Positions 26,561-38,906 of a DNA stretch of 64,000 nt are shown here, in pieces; the first letter of the stretch is position 1; every line of letters starts with the position of its first letter. This DNA comes from Sphingomonas endolithica (GTDB lineage: Bacteria > Pseudomonadota > Alphaproteobacteria > Sphingomonadales > Sphingomonadaceae), in NCBI RefSeq assembly GCF_025231525.1, contig NZ_CP103057.1, positions 3,110,501-3,174,500 on the forward strand, read 5' to 3'. The notes under the pieces are model-generated. The model did not search any database. It was not told the DNA's origin and saw only the letters and a list, made by a program, of their open reading frames with translations. A program made the translations under genes and the position numbers.

Positions 26561-27208
26561 GTGTCGCAAGGGGCCGATCCGGCGACGCCGCCGCGTGATC
26601 GCGCGACAGATGCCGCGAGCGAGGGCAAGGCGCCGCGCACGGAGCGTGGGCGCAGGACGATGCGGGCGATCCTGGATGCAGCGGCGCTCGAATTCGGCGA
26701 ACGCGGCTTCCACGATGCGTCGATCAGCGGCATCACGCGGCGGGCGGGCGTCGCGCTGGGTAGCTTCTACACCTATTTCGATACCAAGGACGCCGTGTTC
26801 CGCGCGCTGGTCCGCGATATCTCGGATCAGGTGCGGGATCATGTCGCGCCGGCGATCCGCGCCGCGCCCGATCAACTCGCCGCCGAACAGGCCGGCTTGC
26901 GCGAATTCATCGGCTTCGTGCGCGGGCACAAGGAATTGTACCGCATCATCGACGAATCGGAATTCGTCGATCCGGAAAGTTTCCGCCTTCACTATGCCAC
27001 CACTGCCGAGCGCATCGCCGGACGATTGAAGGACGCGGCAACCCGCGGCGAGATTCGCGCAGACGTCAGCGAGGTTCACGCCTGGGCGCTGATGGGGATC
27101 AACGTCTTCCTGGGCCTGCGCTACGGCGTGTGGGGCGAGGATCGCACGCCGGAGGATATCGCGGAGACGATCGCCGACATGTTGGCGACGGGCATCAGTC
27201 CTCGATAG
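26561..27208 (+). CDS. TetR family transcriptional regulator
   Basis: 215 residues. The helix-turn-helix spans about residues 45-85: AILDAAALEFGERGFHDASI, then TRRAGVALGSFYTYF. The C-terminal ligand and dimer domain contains FIGFVRGHKELYRIIDESEF and MGINVFLGLRYGVWGEDRTP, as in fatty-acid or aromatic-acyl sensing members; the ligand is unknown. I prefer the GTG at 26561, which has GAGGAGAG nine bases ahead, over the in-frame ATG at 26540. The gene is divergent from the TonB receptor/MFS operon and ends inside the 3' end of the merR-like gene (14-base overlap, convergent). Confidence 0.87.
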   Translation: MSQGADPATPPRDRATDAASEGKAPRTERGRRTMRAILDAAALEFGERGFHDASISGITRRAGVALGSFYTYFDTKDAVFRALVRDISDQVRDHVAPAIRAAPDQLAAEQAGLREFIGFVRGHKELYRIIDESEFVDPESFRLHYATTAERIAGRLKDAATRGEIRADVSEVHAWALMGINVFLGLRYGVWGEDRTPEDIAETIADMLATGISPR

Positions 27209-27563
27209 AACGGCTGTCGGTATCTAGGGCATCCGCGAGCCCGTCGCGCACCGCCCGTATTACCTGGGCGTCATCCGTCTCCATCGCCGCTTTCGGCGGA
27301 GACTTGCGCTCGGCCGCCAGCAGCTTCTGCACGCCGAGGATGGTATAGCCCTGGTGGTTCAGCAGGCCGTCGATCCGCTGTACCAGCGCGACGTCCGCGG
27401 GCCGATAGTAGCGGCGATTGCCGGCGCGCTGCAGCGGGCGCAATTGTGGGAAGCGCGTTTCCCAATAACGCAGGATATGCTGCGGCAGCCCGGTCTCGCG
27501 GGAAAGCTCGCCGATTGTCCGGAACGCCCCCGCCGCCTTGTCGGGTGTCCCGGGCGGGATCAT
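27195..27563 (-). CDS. MerR family transcriptional regulator
   Basis: 122 residues. The winged helix-turn-helix is at residues 14-80: FRTIGELSRETGLPQHILRY, then WETRFPQLRPLQRAGNRRYY. The C-terminal part is short and has no metal-binding cysteines, so a metal role is unlikely. It follows ihfA by one base, an order shared by many alphaproteobacteria (plsX-fabH-ihfA-merR), where its function is not settled. Confidence 0.9.
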   Translation of the reverse strand: MIPPGTPDKAAGAFRTIGELSRETGLPQHILRYWETRFPQLRPLQRAGNRRYYRPADVALVQRIDGLLNHQGYTILGVQKLLAAERKSPPKAAMETDDAQVIRAVRDGLADALDTDSRSIED

Positions 27564-27564
27564 G

Positions 27565-27864
27565 TCAGCCGCCGCTGACGATGCGATCGCGCATCATCTG
27601 GCTCGCGCGGAAGGTGAGCACCCGTCGCGGTGCGATCGGCACCTCGACCCCGGTCTTGGGATTACGGCCCACGCGTTCCCCCTTGTCGCGCAGCACGAAG
27701 GTGCCGAAGCCGGAAATCTTGACGTTCTCACCGCGCGACAGTGATTCGCACATATGGGCGAGAATATCCTCGACCATCTTGGCGGAATCGGCGCGCGACA
27801 GCCCCACCTGATGATGAAGCGATTCCGCCAGATCGGCTCGTGTCAGTGTACCTACAGGCGCCAT
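27565..27864 (-). CDS. ihfA: Integration host factor alpha subunit
   Basis: 99 residues of the HU/IHF fold. Signatures: [20 protein letters not shown] at the N terminus, [20 protein letters not shown] with the DNA-intercalating proline on the beta arm, and [14 protein letters not shown] at the C terminus. IHF bends DNA at specific sites and assists sigma-54 promoters, replication and recombination. AAGGGAAGGG precedes the ATG at 27864. It lies 88 bases downstream of fabH and 1 base upstream of the MerR gene. Confidence 0.95.
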   Translation of the reverse strand: MAPVGTLTRADLAESLHHQVGLSRADSAKMVEDILAHMCESLSRGENVKISGFGTFVLRDKGERVGRNPKTGVEVPIAPRRVLTFRASQMMRDRIVSGG

Positions 27865-27952
27865 GCAAAACCCTTCCCTTGGCGGCAGAAAAGGTCCGTA
27901 ACACAAGGGCGGAGCGCCCGTGAAGACCTTTGTGACGGATGCGTTTCGAGTG

Positions 27953-28936
27953 CTAGAAGCGTACCACCGCGGCACCCCAGGTGAAGCCCCCGCCCATCGC
28001 CTCCAGCACCAGCAGGTGGCCCGGCTGGATGCGCCCGTCGCGAACGGCGGTATCCAGCGCCAGCGGCACCGAGGCGGCAGAAGTGTTGGCGTGCTGATCG
28101 ACCGTGACGACCACCTTGCCGGGTGGCAGGCCGAGCTTGCGCGCCGTCGCATCCAGGATGCGGGCGTTCGCCTGGTGCGGCACGACCCAGTCGACGTCGC
28201 CCGCGTCCAGGCCGGCCGCGGTCAGCGTCTCGGTCATTACCGAGGCGAGATTGACCACCGCGTGGCGGAACACCTCGCGGCCCTTCATGCGCAGCTTGCC
28301 GACCGTTCCCGTCGTGGACGGGCCGCCATCGACGTAGAGCAGGTCGTTGTGCCGGCCGTCGGCATGCAGCTTGGTGCCCAGAATGCCACGCGTGCCGCCT
28401 TGTTCGGCCTCGAGCACGATCGCCCCGGCACCGTCGCCGAACAGCACGCAGGTGGTGCGGTCCTCCCAATCGAGGATGCGACTGAACGTCTCGGCGCCGA
28501 TCACCAGCGCGCACTTGTGCACGCCCGCGCGGATCATGCTGTCGGCGACCTGCAGCGCGTAGAGGAAGCCCGAACACACCGCCGCCACGTCGAAGGCGAC
28601 GCAATCGTCGATGCCGAGCATCGCCTGCACCTTGGTGGCGCTGGCCGGGAAGGTCTGGTCGGGCGTGGCGGTCGCCAGCACGATCAGGTCCACATCCTGT
28701 GCCGCCCGGCCAGCTGCGGCCAGCGCCGCCTTGCAGGCATCGGCGGCGAGCGTCGCGGTGGTTTCGTCGGGGCCGGCGATGTGGCGGAACCGGATGCCGG
28801 TGCGCTCGACGATCCACTCGTCGGTCGTATCCACCGTCTCTGCCAGTTCGGCATTCGACACGCGGCGCGCCGGCAGTGCCGATCCGGTGCCGGTGATCAC
28901 GCTACGCATGGGGCCGGGTTCCGCTTGCTGGTTCAT
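27953..28936 (-). CDS. fabH: Beta-ketoacyl-ACP synthase III
   Basis: 327 residues. It condenses acetyl-CoA with malonyl-ACP to start fatty acid synthesis. The catalytic triad is visible: C121 in [11 protein letters not shown], histidine in [10 protein letters not shown] and asparagine in [10 protein letters not shown]. The start at 28936 overlaps the plsX stop by four bases (ATGA). An internal ATG nine codons later begins the more usual N terminus [12 protein letters not shown], but the overlap favours the longer form. Confidence 0.96.
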   Translation of the reverse strand: MNQQAEPGPMRSVITGTGSALPARRVSNAELAETVDTTDEWIVERTGIRFRHIAGPDETTATLAADACKAALAAAGRAAQDVDLIVLATATPDQTFPASATKVQAMLGIDDCVAFDVAAVCSGFLYALQVADSMIRAGVHKCALVIGAETFSRILDWEDRTTCVLFGDGAGAIVLEAEQGGTRGILGTKLHADGRHNDLLYVDGGPSTTGTVGKLRMKGREVFRHAVVNLASVMTETLTAAGLDAGDVDWVVPHQANARILDATARKLGLPPGKVVVTVDQHANTSAASVPLALDTAVRDGRIQPGHLLVLEAMGGGFTWGAAVVRF

Positions 28937-29964
28937 GCTGCCTTCGCCTCGAAATTGCCGAGGTCTTCGCTGATCCTGCGGGTCAGATCGTCGCGCACCA
29001 TCTTGGCCGCCGCAGCGATCGCGGTCGCGACGCCGATCTCGCTGGCGCCGCCATGGCTCTTCACCACGATGCCGTTCAGGCCCAGGAAGACGGCCCCGTT
29101 ATGCACGTTCGGATCGAGGTGGTGGCGGAGCAATTCGGTGGCGGGCTTCGAGATCAGGAAGCCGATCTTGGAGCGGATCGAGCTCTGGAACGCGCGCTTC
29201 AGCAGGTCGGCGACGAATCGCGCCGTGCCCTCGGCGGTCTTGAGCGCGATATTGCCGGAGAAACCATCGCACACGATGACATCGACATCGCCGCGCGACA
29301 GACGGTCACCCTCGATGAAACCGGTAAAGGTCATCGGCAGATGCGTTGCCTCCTTGATCGCCTGCGCGGCATCGCGGATCTCGTCGGTTCCCTTCTGGTC
29401 TTCGCTGCCGATGTTGAGCAGGGCAACGCGGGGCGATGCCAGTTCCAGCGTGGTCCGGGCATAAGCGGCGCCCATCACCGCGAACTGCACCAGATTGCGT
29501 GCATCGCATTCGGTGTTGGCACCAAGATCGAGCACGACGACGTCGTTTTCGCCGAGCGTGGGCAGCATGGCCGCGAGCGCCGGCCGGTCGATTCCCGGCA
29601 GCATGCGCAGGCTCAGCTTCGCCATCGCCATCAGCGCGCCGGTGTTGCCCGACGACACGGCGGCACCGGCACGGCCCTGCTTCACCAGGTCGATGGCGAT
29701 GCCCATCGACGTCTTCTTGGCGCGCCGCAATGCTTGGCTCGGCTTGTCGCTCGAGCCGACCACTTCGGGCGCATGGACGATTTCGGAATTGGCGGTGAGA
29801 TTGGGGTGCGCCGCCAAGCCTTCCCGAATCGCGGCCTCATCCCCGACGAGGATGAAGCGCATGTCCGGGAAATTGTGCCGCGCACGCGCAACGCCGGCCA
29901 GCATCACCGCCAGCCCCTTGTCGCCGCCCATCGCATCGACGGCAATCCGGGAGCTGTCGGTCAC
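28933..29964 (-). CDS. plsX: Phosphate acyltransferase PlsX
   Basis: 343 residues. It makes acyl-phosphate from acyl-ACP for phospholipid synthesis. The N-terminal signature is [18 protein letters not shown], and [20 protein letters not shown] is near residue 105. It lies 23 bases after rpmF and overlaps fabH, the standard rpmF-plsX-fabH arrangement that ties membrane lipid supply to ribosome production. Confidence 0.96.
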   Translation of the reverse strand: MTDSSRIAVDAMGGDKGLAVMLAGVARARHNFPDMRFILVGDEAAIREGLAAHPNLTANSEIVHAPEVVGSSDKPSQALRRAKKTSMGIAIDLVKQGRAGAAVSSGNTGALMAMAKLSLRMLPGIDRPALAAMLPTLGENDVVVLDLGANTECDARNLVQFAVMGAAYARTTLELASPRVALLNIGSEDQKGTDEIRDAAQAIKEATHLPMTFTGFIEGDRLSRGDVDVIVCDGFSGNIALKTAEGTARFVADLLKRAFQSSIRSKIGFLISKPATELLRHHLDPNVHNGAVFLGLNGIVVKSHGGASEIGVATAIAAAAKMVRDDLTRRISEDLGNFEAKAA

Positions 29965-29987
29965 GTGACGTCCGTTCGCTTGTTCGG

Positions 29988-30167
29988 TCAGCCTTCGACC
30001 GAGATGATCTCGCGGCCGTTATAATGGCCACAGGAATTGCACAGATTGTGCGGCCGCTTCAGTTCGCCGCAGTTCGGGCATTCCTGGAACGACGCCACGG
30101 TCAGCGAATCGTGGCTACGACGCATGCCGCGCTTGGACGGCGTAGTTTTTCTCTTGGGGACGGCCAT
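29988..30167 (-). CDS. rpmF: 50S ribosomal protein L32
   Basis: 59 residues from ATG at 30167 to TGA at 29988, beginning [20 protein letters not shown]. Two cysteine pairs, CPNC and CNSC, form the zinc ribbon, so this is the zinc-binding form of L32. It heads the plsX-fabH-ihfA-merR run. The gap upstream to the divergent MAPEG gene (30168-30368) must hold the promoter, but no clear match was found. Confidence 0.95.
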   Translation of the reverse strand: MAVPKRKTTPSKRGMRRSHDSLTVASFQECPNCGELKRPHNLCNSCGHYNGREIISVEG

Positions 30168-30368
30168 TTCGGCGAAACCTTGTGCTTGATCGGTCTATGA
30201 AGCGACGGCCCTACCGGAAACCCCACTCTACCGACAGGGAAGTCGGCCGCAGTGGCGCAAGCGGCCGGAAACGTCACGAAGGGTTGCGCCTATAGCGATT
30301 CCCGCGGCGGTTGCAACCCAGTGCGGCTAGTGCCAGGCACGGCAACGATGATAATCGGGGGCCCGAAC

Positions 30369-30812
30369 ATGATGCAAGCGATCACATTACCGATCACCTT
30401 GGTAACGACCGGGGGTGCCGCGATCATCGCGATGTGGCTCGGAACGCGGGCCGGCAGCGCGCGGCGATCGGCCAAGGTCAGCATCGGCGATGGCGGTGAC
30501 GATGCGCTGATCACCCGGATGCGCGCACAGGCCAATTACGTCGAGTACGCCCCGTTCATCGTCATGCTGATCGCAGCGATCGAGCTGGCGAGCGGGACAT
30601 CGACCTGGCTGTGGATCGCGGCGATATCGTTCCTGCTCGCCCGTGTGGCGCATGCGCTCGGCATGGACGGGCTGAAAGGCGCGCGCGAGGGCGGAACTTT
30701 GGTCACGTTCCTGCTGCTGCTTGGCCTCGGGCTATATGCGATCGCGCTGCCCTGGATCGCGGTGAACGACCAACCCCCGGCGATCATCGAGACGGTGCCG
30801 GCCGTAGGTTAA
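30369..30812 (+). CDS. MAPEG family membrane protein
   Basis: 147 residues with four predicted membrane segments. The family-type stretch RMRAQANYVEYAPFIVMLIA at about residue 55 marks the MAPEG fold (membrane-associated eicosanoid and glutathione metabolism). Bacterial members may act as glutathione transferases or peroxidases at the inner membrane, with no known substrate here. The start is ambiguous: ATG at 30369 (GGGGG ahead) or 30372, and an in-frame ATG at 30348 also exists. Confidence 0.82.
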   Translation: MMQAITLPITLVTTGGAAIIAMWLGTRAGSARRSAKVSIGDGGDDALITRMRAQANYVEYAPFIVMLIAAIELASGTSTWLWIAAISFLLARVAHALGMDGLKGAREGGTLVTFLLLLGLGLYAIALPWIAVNDQPPAIIETVPAVG

Positions 30813-30875
30813 GAATGGTCTTGCCAGATCGAACCAGGCACCCCCGTGGGTGACTGGACTGGGGTAAGGTTCCTA

Positions 30876-31535
30876 TCAGCCGGTAGCACCTTCGCCGACG
30901 AATGGATTGTAGCGGCGCTCGTGGCCGAAATTACTCGTCGGGCCGTGGCCGGGGATGAACGCGGTGTCGTCGCCGAGCGGCCACAACTTGGTCACCACCG
31001 ATGTGATCAGGTCGGCATGGTTGCTGCGCGGGAAATCGGTGCGGCCGACCGAGCCCTGGAACAGCACGTCGCCGACCAGCGCCAGCTTCGATTCGGGGTG
31101 GTGGAAAATGACATGGCCGGGCGTGTGCCCGGGGGTCTCGTAGACGTGCAGCGTCAGGTTGCCGACCGTCACCGTATCGCCCTCGACCAGCCAGCGATCC
31201 GGCACGAACGACTTGCCGCCCATGATGCCGTATTTCATCCCGTCCTCGGCCAACGTCTCGAGCAGGAACAGATCGGCCTCATGCGGCCCTTCGATCGGCA
31301 CGCCGAGCTCCTCGGCGAGCGGCTTGGCTTCGCCGGCATGGTCGAAATGGCCGTGCGTCAGGATGATCTTCTCGATCGTCACACCATGCTGCGCGGCGGC
31401 TGCCTTCAGCTTGGGAAGATCGCCACCGGGATCGACGAACGCGCCCCGCATCGTTTCGGTGCACCACAGCAACGTGCAATTCTGCTGCAGCGGCGTGACG
31501 GGGATGATTGCAGCGCGAAGCGGTGGATTGGCCAT
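30876..31535 (-). CDS. MBL-fold metallohydrolase (glyoxalase II/YcbL-like)
   Basis: 219 residues. The metal motif THGHFDHAG (H-x-H-x-D-H) is near residue 61, with further ligands in ETPGHTPGHVIFHHP and LVGDVLFQGSVGRTDFPRSN, and the last histidine in IPGHGPTSNFG. It is probably a thioester or hydroxyacylglutathione-type hydrolase of the YcbL group. ATG at 31535 gives the family N terminus. It is divergent from the pabB-pabC gene, with 80 bases between them. Confidence 0.88.
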   Translation of the reverse strand: MANPPLRAAIIPVTPLQQNCTLLWCTETMRGAFVDPGGDLPKLKAAAAQHGVTIEKIILTHGHFDHAGEAKPLAEELGVPIEGPHEADLFLLETLAEDGMKYGIMGGKSFVPDRWLVEGDTVTVGNLTLHVYETPGHTPGHVIFHHPESKLALVGDVLFQGSVGRTDFPRSNHADLITSVVTKLWPLGDDTAFIPGHGPTSNFGHERRYNPFVGEGATG

Positions 31536-31615
31536 GGCATCGAAATAGGCGGCGCGGGCAGGCGGGGCAAGTTCGCCGCTTGCCGCAGCCGCGCGCGCAC
31601 GGCACTGATCGGGGG

Positions 31616-34628
<3,013 letters not shown>

Positions 34629-34817
34629 GCAGCATGTGGTGAACGTCGCCGCCTGAATACTGGCGCGCGCATGAACAGCACGGCCAGACCCCGTTAACCG
34701 AGCGTTTCCTAAAACGTCCTTGTCGGTGGGAGGTCGAATACCGATCTCCGCCATCGACAGACATCATCGAGACGGCTCGTCGCCCCAGAAACGGGGGATG
34801 GGTAAAGAGGCAAGAAT

Positions 34818-34961
34818 ATGCGTACGATCCTGAAATCCACCTTCCTGTGGCAATTCGCAGCCGGTTTCGCACTCGGCGCGCTCGGCATGGTCACGCTGAC
34901 CCCGGCGGATACGTTCGCGACCTCGGCGCCGACCGCTGCGCTGGAGCAACCGGCACGCTAA
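34818..34961 (+). CDS. 47-residue single-span membrane peptide
   Basis: A complete frame beginning MRTILKSTFLWQFAAGFALG and ending TAALEQPAR. The hydrophobic span at residues 8-26 follows a basic N terminus; the tail is alanine- and threonine-rich and polar. AGAGGCAAGA precedes the ATG. It stands alone in a 414-base gap between the aminotransferase and msrA genes, with a 189-base upstream region holding no clear promoter match. I recognise no family. Confidence 0.6.
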   Translation: MRTILKSTFLWQFAAGFALGALGMVTLTPADTFATSAPTAALEQPAR

Positions 34962-35042
34962 GCCGTGTGGCGGGCCGCCCGCGGCCTTCCTATATCGATC
35001 GTGCCGGCGCGTCCGCCGTGTGACATCACGAGGCTTTCGCCC

Positions 35043-35690
35043 ATGAACAAGTTCCTTGCCAGCGTCGGGCTCGCCATTTCGCTGTCCGCCTGCGGTATCG
35101 CCAATGCCGAGCGCGCGGTGCCGATCCCGGCTGCCGCGCAGGACGTGCCGCGCAGCGCCGGGCTGCAGACCGCGGTGTTCGCCGGCGGCTGCTTCTGGGG
35201 CATGGAGGCGGTATTCGAGCGCGTGAAGGGCGTGCGCGCGGTGACCGCGGGCTATGCCGGCGGCACGCGCGCCACGGCGAGCTATGCCCAGGTCAGCACC
35301 GAGGCGACTGGCCATGCCGAGGCGATCAAGGTCGTCTACGATCCGGCCAAGGTCAGCTACGGCACGTTGCTACGCGTCTATTTCTCGATCGCGCACAATC
35401 CGACCCAGTTGAACCGCCAAGGCCCCGACAGCGGCCCAAGCTATCGCTCGGCGATCTTCCCGCAGAGCCCGCAGCAGAAGGCAGTGGCGGCCGCCTATAT
35501 CGCGCAACTCGGCAAGGCCAAGGTATTCCCCCGGCCGATCGTCACCCGCATCGAGAGCGCACCCTTCTATACCGCCGAGGCCTATCACCAGGACTTCTTC
35601 GACCGGAACCCCACGCACCCCTACATCATGATGTGGGACAAGCCGAAGGTTGCGGCGTTCAAGGCGGGCTTTCCGTCGCTGGCGCGCTAA
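35043..35690 (+). CDS. msrA: Peptide methionine sulfoxide reductase A, probable lipoprotein
   Basis: 215 residues. The catalytic cysteine is C50 in AGGCFWGMEAVFERV; YAGGTRATASYAQVSTEATG and DFFDRNPTHPYI complete the MsrA fold. The first 16 residues are a signal sequence with lipobox LSAC and C17, so the protein should be lipid-anchored in the periplasm, repairing oxidised envelope proteins. Signal peptidase I cleavage after ANA is an alternative. A cytosolic MsrA is encoded at 46128-46673. The resolving cysteines usual near the C terminus are not seen here. Confidence 0.9.
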   Translation: MNKFLASVGLAISLSACGIANAERAVPIPAAAQDVPRSAGLQTAVFAGGCFWGMEAVFERVKGVRAVTAGYAGGTRATASYAQVSTEATGHAEAIKVVYDPAKVSYGTLLRVYFSIAHNPTQLNRQGPDSGPSYRSAIFPQSPQQKAVAAAYIAQLGKAKVFPRPIVTRIESAPFYTAEAYHQDFFDRNPTHPYIMMWDKPKVAAFKAGFPSLAR

Positions 35691-35709
35691 GAGACCGTTA
35701 CCACTGCAC

Positions 35710-35818
35710 CCCAGCGAAGGCCAGGACCCAGCAGCCTCGTGCTCCTGCGAACGCAGGAGCCCAGAGCCGCCAACGCACCGCCTGTAACCCTGGACCCGTG
35801 CGTTCGCAGGGGAACATA
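35710..35818. repeat. Dispersed palindromic element with internal hairpin
   Basis: The ends CCCCAGCGAAGGCC and GCGTTCGCAGGGGAAC are related to the GTTCCCCGGC family. Inside, GCTCCTGCG-AA-CGCAGGAGC at 35741-35760 is a perfect 9-base hairpin. It lies between convergent msrA and the 98-residue gene. Confidence 0.6.
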
Positions 35819-35838
35819 GGCTACCCGCCAGCCCCCGA

Positions 35839-36135
35839 TCAGCCAGCATCCTCCTCGGTGCTATCCGGCAGCGGCTTGGTGCCCGCCGACCGGCTGACAT
35901 AAAGCTTTTCGGGGCAATGTTCGTTGGCCCAGGCAAGCCCCGCCGATTCAGCATCGTCATAGCTGTCATAGGGTTCGCCGCCGATCAGCGACATCGACTC
36001 GGCCGGATCGACATCGCCGCAGCGGACAAGCACGGAGGCGTTCAGGCTGAAACGGCCATTCTCCAGCTCCTGCACCCTGATGCAATCGGCATCGGGCGGG
36101 GCACTTTCCCCGGCGGGTAGGTTCACGATCTCCAT
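35839..36135 (-). CDS. Hypothetical acidic protein, 98 residues
   Basis: A soluble acidic protein beginning MEIVNLPAGESAPPDADCIR, with a middle reading GRFSLNASVLVRCGDVDPAE and an acidic C terminus. There is no signal peptide or membrane segment. The pattern resembles small proteins of unknown function in sphingomonads; I assign no role. GGAGGTCGT directly before ATG 36135 fixes the start, and it lies 73 bases downstream of glmM on the same strand. Confidence 0.7.
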   Translation of the reverse strand: MEIVNLPAGESAPPDADCIRVQELENGRFSLNASVLVRCGDVDPAESMSLIGGEPYDSYDDAESAGLAWANEHCPEKLYVSRSAGTKPLPDSTEEDAG

Positions 36136-36208
36136 ACGACCTCCATGTGCGAGCTTCTCGACAGTCGAAGCATCGGCCGAAGCGATAGTTCCCAATGGTG
36201 CCGGATGA

Positions 36209-37549
36209 TCAGGCGGCGACCAGCCTCACCGCGTCGCAGATGCGATCCACCACGCGCGTGACCTGGGCGGCATCGTCACCCTCGGCCATCACGCGGATCA
36301 CGGGTTCGGTGCCGGAGGGGCGGATCACCAGGCGACCGATCCCGGCCAATTCCGCCTCCGCCTCGGCGATCACCGCCTTGACGCTGTCATGCTCGAGCGG
36401 CTTGCCGCCCTTGAAGCGGACGTTCTTGAGCAATTGCGGCAGCGGATCGAACCGGTGCAGCAACTGGCTGGCCGGAACGCCGGCCCAGGCCAGCTCCGCC
36501 AGCACCTGCAGCGCGGCGACCAGCCCGTCGCCGGTGGTGGCATAATCGCTGAGGATGATGTGTCCGCTCTGCTCGCCGCCGACATTATACCCTTGCGCGC
36601 GCATCGCCTCCAGCACGTGGCGGTCGCCGACCGCGGTGCGGATCATGCCGATGCCCTGCGCCTTCAAATGGCGTTCGAGCCCGAGATTGGACATGACCGT
36701 CGCCACCAGCCCGCCATTCTTCAACCGGCCGGCACGCGCATAGCCGCTGGCGATCGTCGCCATCAGCTGATCGCCATCGACGACATGGCCCAGCTCGTCG
36801 ACCACGATCAGCCGGTCGGCATCGCCATCCAGCGCGATGCCGAGGTGCGCGCCGCTTGCCACCACCGTCTCGCACAGCAATTCCGGCGCGGTCGAGCCGA
36901 CGCCGTCATTGATGTTCTTGCCGTTGGGCGAGACGCCAAGCGCGATGACTTCGGCGCCGAGCTCCCACAAGGCGGACGGCGCGACCTGGTAGCCGGCACC
37001 GTTGGCGCAATCGACAACGATCTTCATGCCGTCGAGCGTGAGATCGGTCGGGAAAGTCGATTTGGCGAAATGGATGTAGCGGCCCTGCGCATCGTCGACG
37101 CGGCGCGCGCGGCCGATATCGGCAGGAGCGGAGAGCGCGATCTCGCCGTCGATCAGCGCCTCGATCGCCAGTTCGTCCTGGTCGGACAGTTTGTAGCCGT
37201 CGGGCCCGAACAGCTTGATGCCATTGTCCCCGTAAGGATTATGGCTGGCCGAGATCATCACGCCCATGTCGGCGCGCATCGATTGCGTCAGCATGGCGAC
37301 GGCGGGCGTCGGCATCGGTCCCAAGAGTACGACATCCATGCCGACGCTGGTGAAGCCGGCGACCATCGCGGATTCGAGCATATAGCCCGACAGCCGGGTG
37401 TCCTTGCCGATCACCACGCGGTGGCGGTGATCGCCGCGCAGGAAGTGGGCGCCGGCCGCCATGCCGACCTTCATCGCCATCGCCGCGGTCATGTTCGCGC
37501 CATTGGTGATGCCGCGGATGCCATCGGTGCCGAAATATTTTCTTGCCAT
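36209..37549 (-). CDS. glmM: Phosphoglucosamine mutase
   Basis: 446 residues. It converts glucosamine-6-phosphate to glucosamine-1-phosphate for UDP-GlcNAc and so peptidoglycan and LPS. The phosphoserine is S102 in [13 protein letters not shown]. The metal loop is [10 protein letters not shown], the sugar-specificity loop is [19 protein letters not shown], and the phosphate-binding loop is [17 protein letters not shown]. Length and all motifs are normal. It is followed by the 98-residue gene and divergent from the DAACS transporter. Confidence 0.96.
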   Translation of the reverse strand: MARKYFGTDGIRGITNGANMTAAMAMKVGMAAGAHFLRGDHRHRVVIGKDTRLSGYMLESAMVAGFTSVGMDVVLLGPMPTPAVAMLTQSMRADMGVMISASHNPYGDNGIKLFGPDGYKLSDQDELAIEALIDGEIALSAPADIGRARRVDDAQGRYIHFAKSTFPTDLTLDGMKIVVDCANGAGYQVAPSALWELGAEVIALGVSPNGKNINDGVGSTAPELLCETVVASGAHLGIALDGDADRLIVVDELGHVVDGDQLMATIASGYARAGRLKNGGLVATVMSNLGLERHLKAQGIGMIRTAVGDRHVLEAMRAQGYNVGGEQSGHIILSDYATTGDGLVAALQVLAELAWAGVPASQLLHRFDPLPQLLKNVRFKGGKPLEHDSVKAVIAEAEAELAGIGRLVIRPSGTEPVIRVMAEGDDAAQVTRVVDRICDAVRLVAA

Positions 37550-37628
37550 TCGAACCTGTTCCTGTCCGCTATGCGGGCGCGTCTATGGACACCGCCGCCG
37601 TTACGTTACGCCATATCGAAGGATCAGC

Positions 37629-38906
37629 ATGTCGCAAGCCACCCGTATTCTGTCTGCCCTGGTTATCGGGCTGGGCGGCGGCATTGCGCTGGCCGCTTAC
37701 GCACCGGGGGCGGTGCAGCCGACGATCGCGGTGGCGGAGCCGATCGGCACGGCGTGGCTGAACGCGTTGCAGATGACGATCGTGCCGCTGGTCGTCTCGC
37801 TGCTGATCACCGGCGTGGCGGCGACGGCGGAGGCGGCGCAGGCGGGGCGGCTCGCGGGGCGCGCGATCGCCATGTACGTGACGTTGCTGTTCTGTTCGGC
37901 ACTGACCGCGGCCATCCTGACGCCGTTGTTCCTGCAGATCGCGCCGCTGCCGCGCGAATCGGCTGCTGCGCTGAAGGCCGCGTTGGTCGGGGCGCAGGCG
38001 GTCGGCACGATTCCGCCGATCGGGGAATTCCTCGCCGCGGTGATCCCGTCCAACATCGTCAAGGCGATGGCGGAGAACAAGTTCATCTCGCTGATCATCT
38101 TCGCGCTCGTCTTCGCCTTCGCGATGACGCGGCTGGCGCGGGAATCGCGTGACCTGCTCACCGCCTTCTTCACGGCCGTGCGCGATACGATGCTGGTGGT
38201 GATCGACTGGATCCTGTGGATCGGGCCGGTCGGCGTGTTCGCACTGGCGCTGATCGTCGGCGCGCGAGCGGGCACGGGCGCGTTTGGCGCGCTGGTCCAT
38301 TACATCCTGACGGTGGTGGCGGTTGGCGCGGTGGTCGCGCTCAGCGCCTATCCGCTGGCGGTGATCGGCGGGCGGATCGGGCTTGGGCGCTATGCCCGCG
38401 CGGTATTGCCGAGCCAAGCGGTCGCGATCAGCACGCAATCCTCGCTCGCATCGCTGCCGGCGATGGTCGAAGGGGCGAGCGAGCTTGGCGTGCCGGTGGC
38501 GACGTCGGGCGTCACCCTGCCGCTGGCGGTGGCGATCTTCCGCGCGACCGGGCCGGCGATGAACTTCGCCGTGGCGATCTATGTCGCGATCTGGTTCGAG
38601 GTGCCGCTGACCTTCGGCACGCTGGCGGTGGGTACGTTGGTCGCAACGCTGACGTCGTTGGGGTCGGTGAGCCTGCCCGGCACGATCAGCTATGTCAGCG
38701 CGATCGCGCCCGTTGCCTCGGCGATCGGTGCGCCGGTCGCGCCGCTCGGGTTGCTGGTCGCGGTGGAGACGATCCCCGATATCATGCGGACGCTGGGCAA
38801 CGTGATGATGGATCTGGCAACAACGCTGACGCTATCGCGGCGGCAGCGGGAGGCGGGAGAGGAAACGCTACAGCCAGCGCCAGATGCCGGCCGCCCAGCC
38901 GGCTAG
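37629..38906 (+). CDS. Dicarboxylate/amino acid:cation symporter (DAACS) family protein lacking the NMDGT motif
   Basis: 425 residues, elevator-type transporter. The hairpin-1 region is STQSSLASLP at 268-277 and the last-segment motif is NVMMD at 391-395. Where the family normally has NMDGT in the seventh segment, the sequence reads FRATG (304-308), and the hairpin-2 loop is SLGSVSLPG. So a known sodium-binding segment is changed, and coupling or substrate may differ from classical glutamate/succinate carriers. AAGGATC precedes the ATG. Its 3' end overlaps the convergent NnrU gene by 39 bases. Confidence 0.85.
   Translation: MSQATRILSALVIGLGGGIALAAYAPGAVQPTIAVAEPIGTAWLNALQMTIVPLVVSLLITGVAATAEAAQAGRLAGRAIAMYVTLLFCSALTAAILTPLFLQIAPLPRESAAALKAALVGAQAVGTIPPIGEFLAAVIPSNIVKAMAENKFISLIIFALVFAFAMTRLARESRDLLTAFFTAVRDTMLVVIDWILWIGPVGVFALALIVGARAGTGAFGALVHYILTVVAVGAVVALSAYPLAVIGGRIGLGRYARAVLPSQAVAISTQSSLASLPAMVEGASELGVPVATSGVTLPLAVAIFRATGPAMNFAVAIYVAIWFEVPLTFGTLAVGTLVATLTSLGSVSLPGTISYVSAIAPVASAIGAPVAPLGLLVAVETIPDIMRTLGNVMMDLATTLTLSRRQREAGEETLQPAPDAGRPAG

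Noticed and set aside
36389-38152. A 587-codon + strand frame spanning glmM antisense and the start of the DAACS gene
   Set aside because: It crosses the promoter gap and two real genes in wrong frames, with no family motif.
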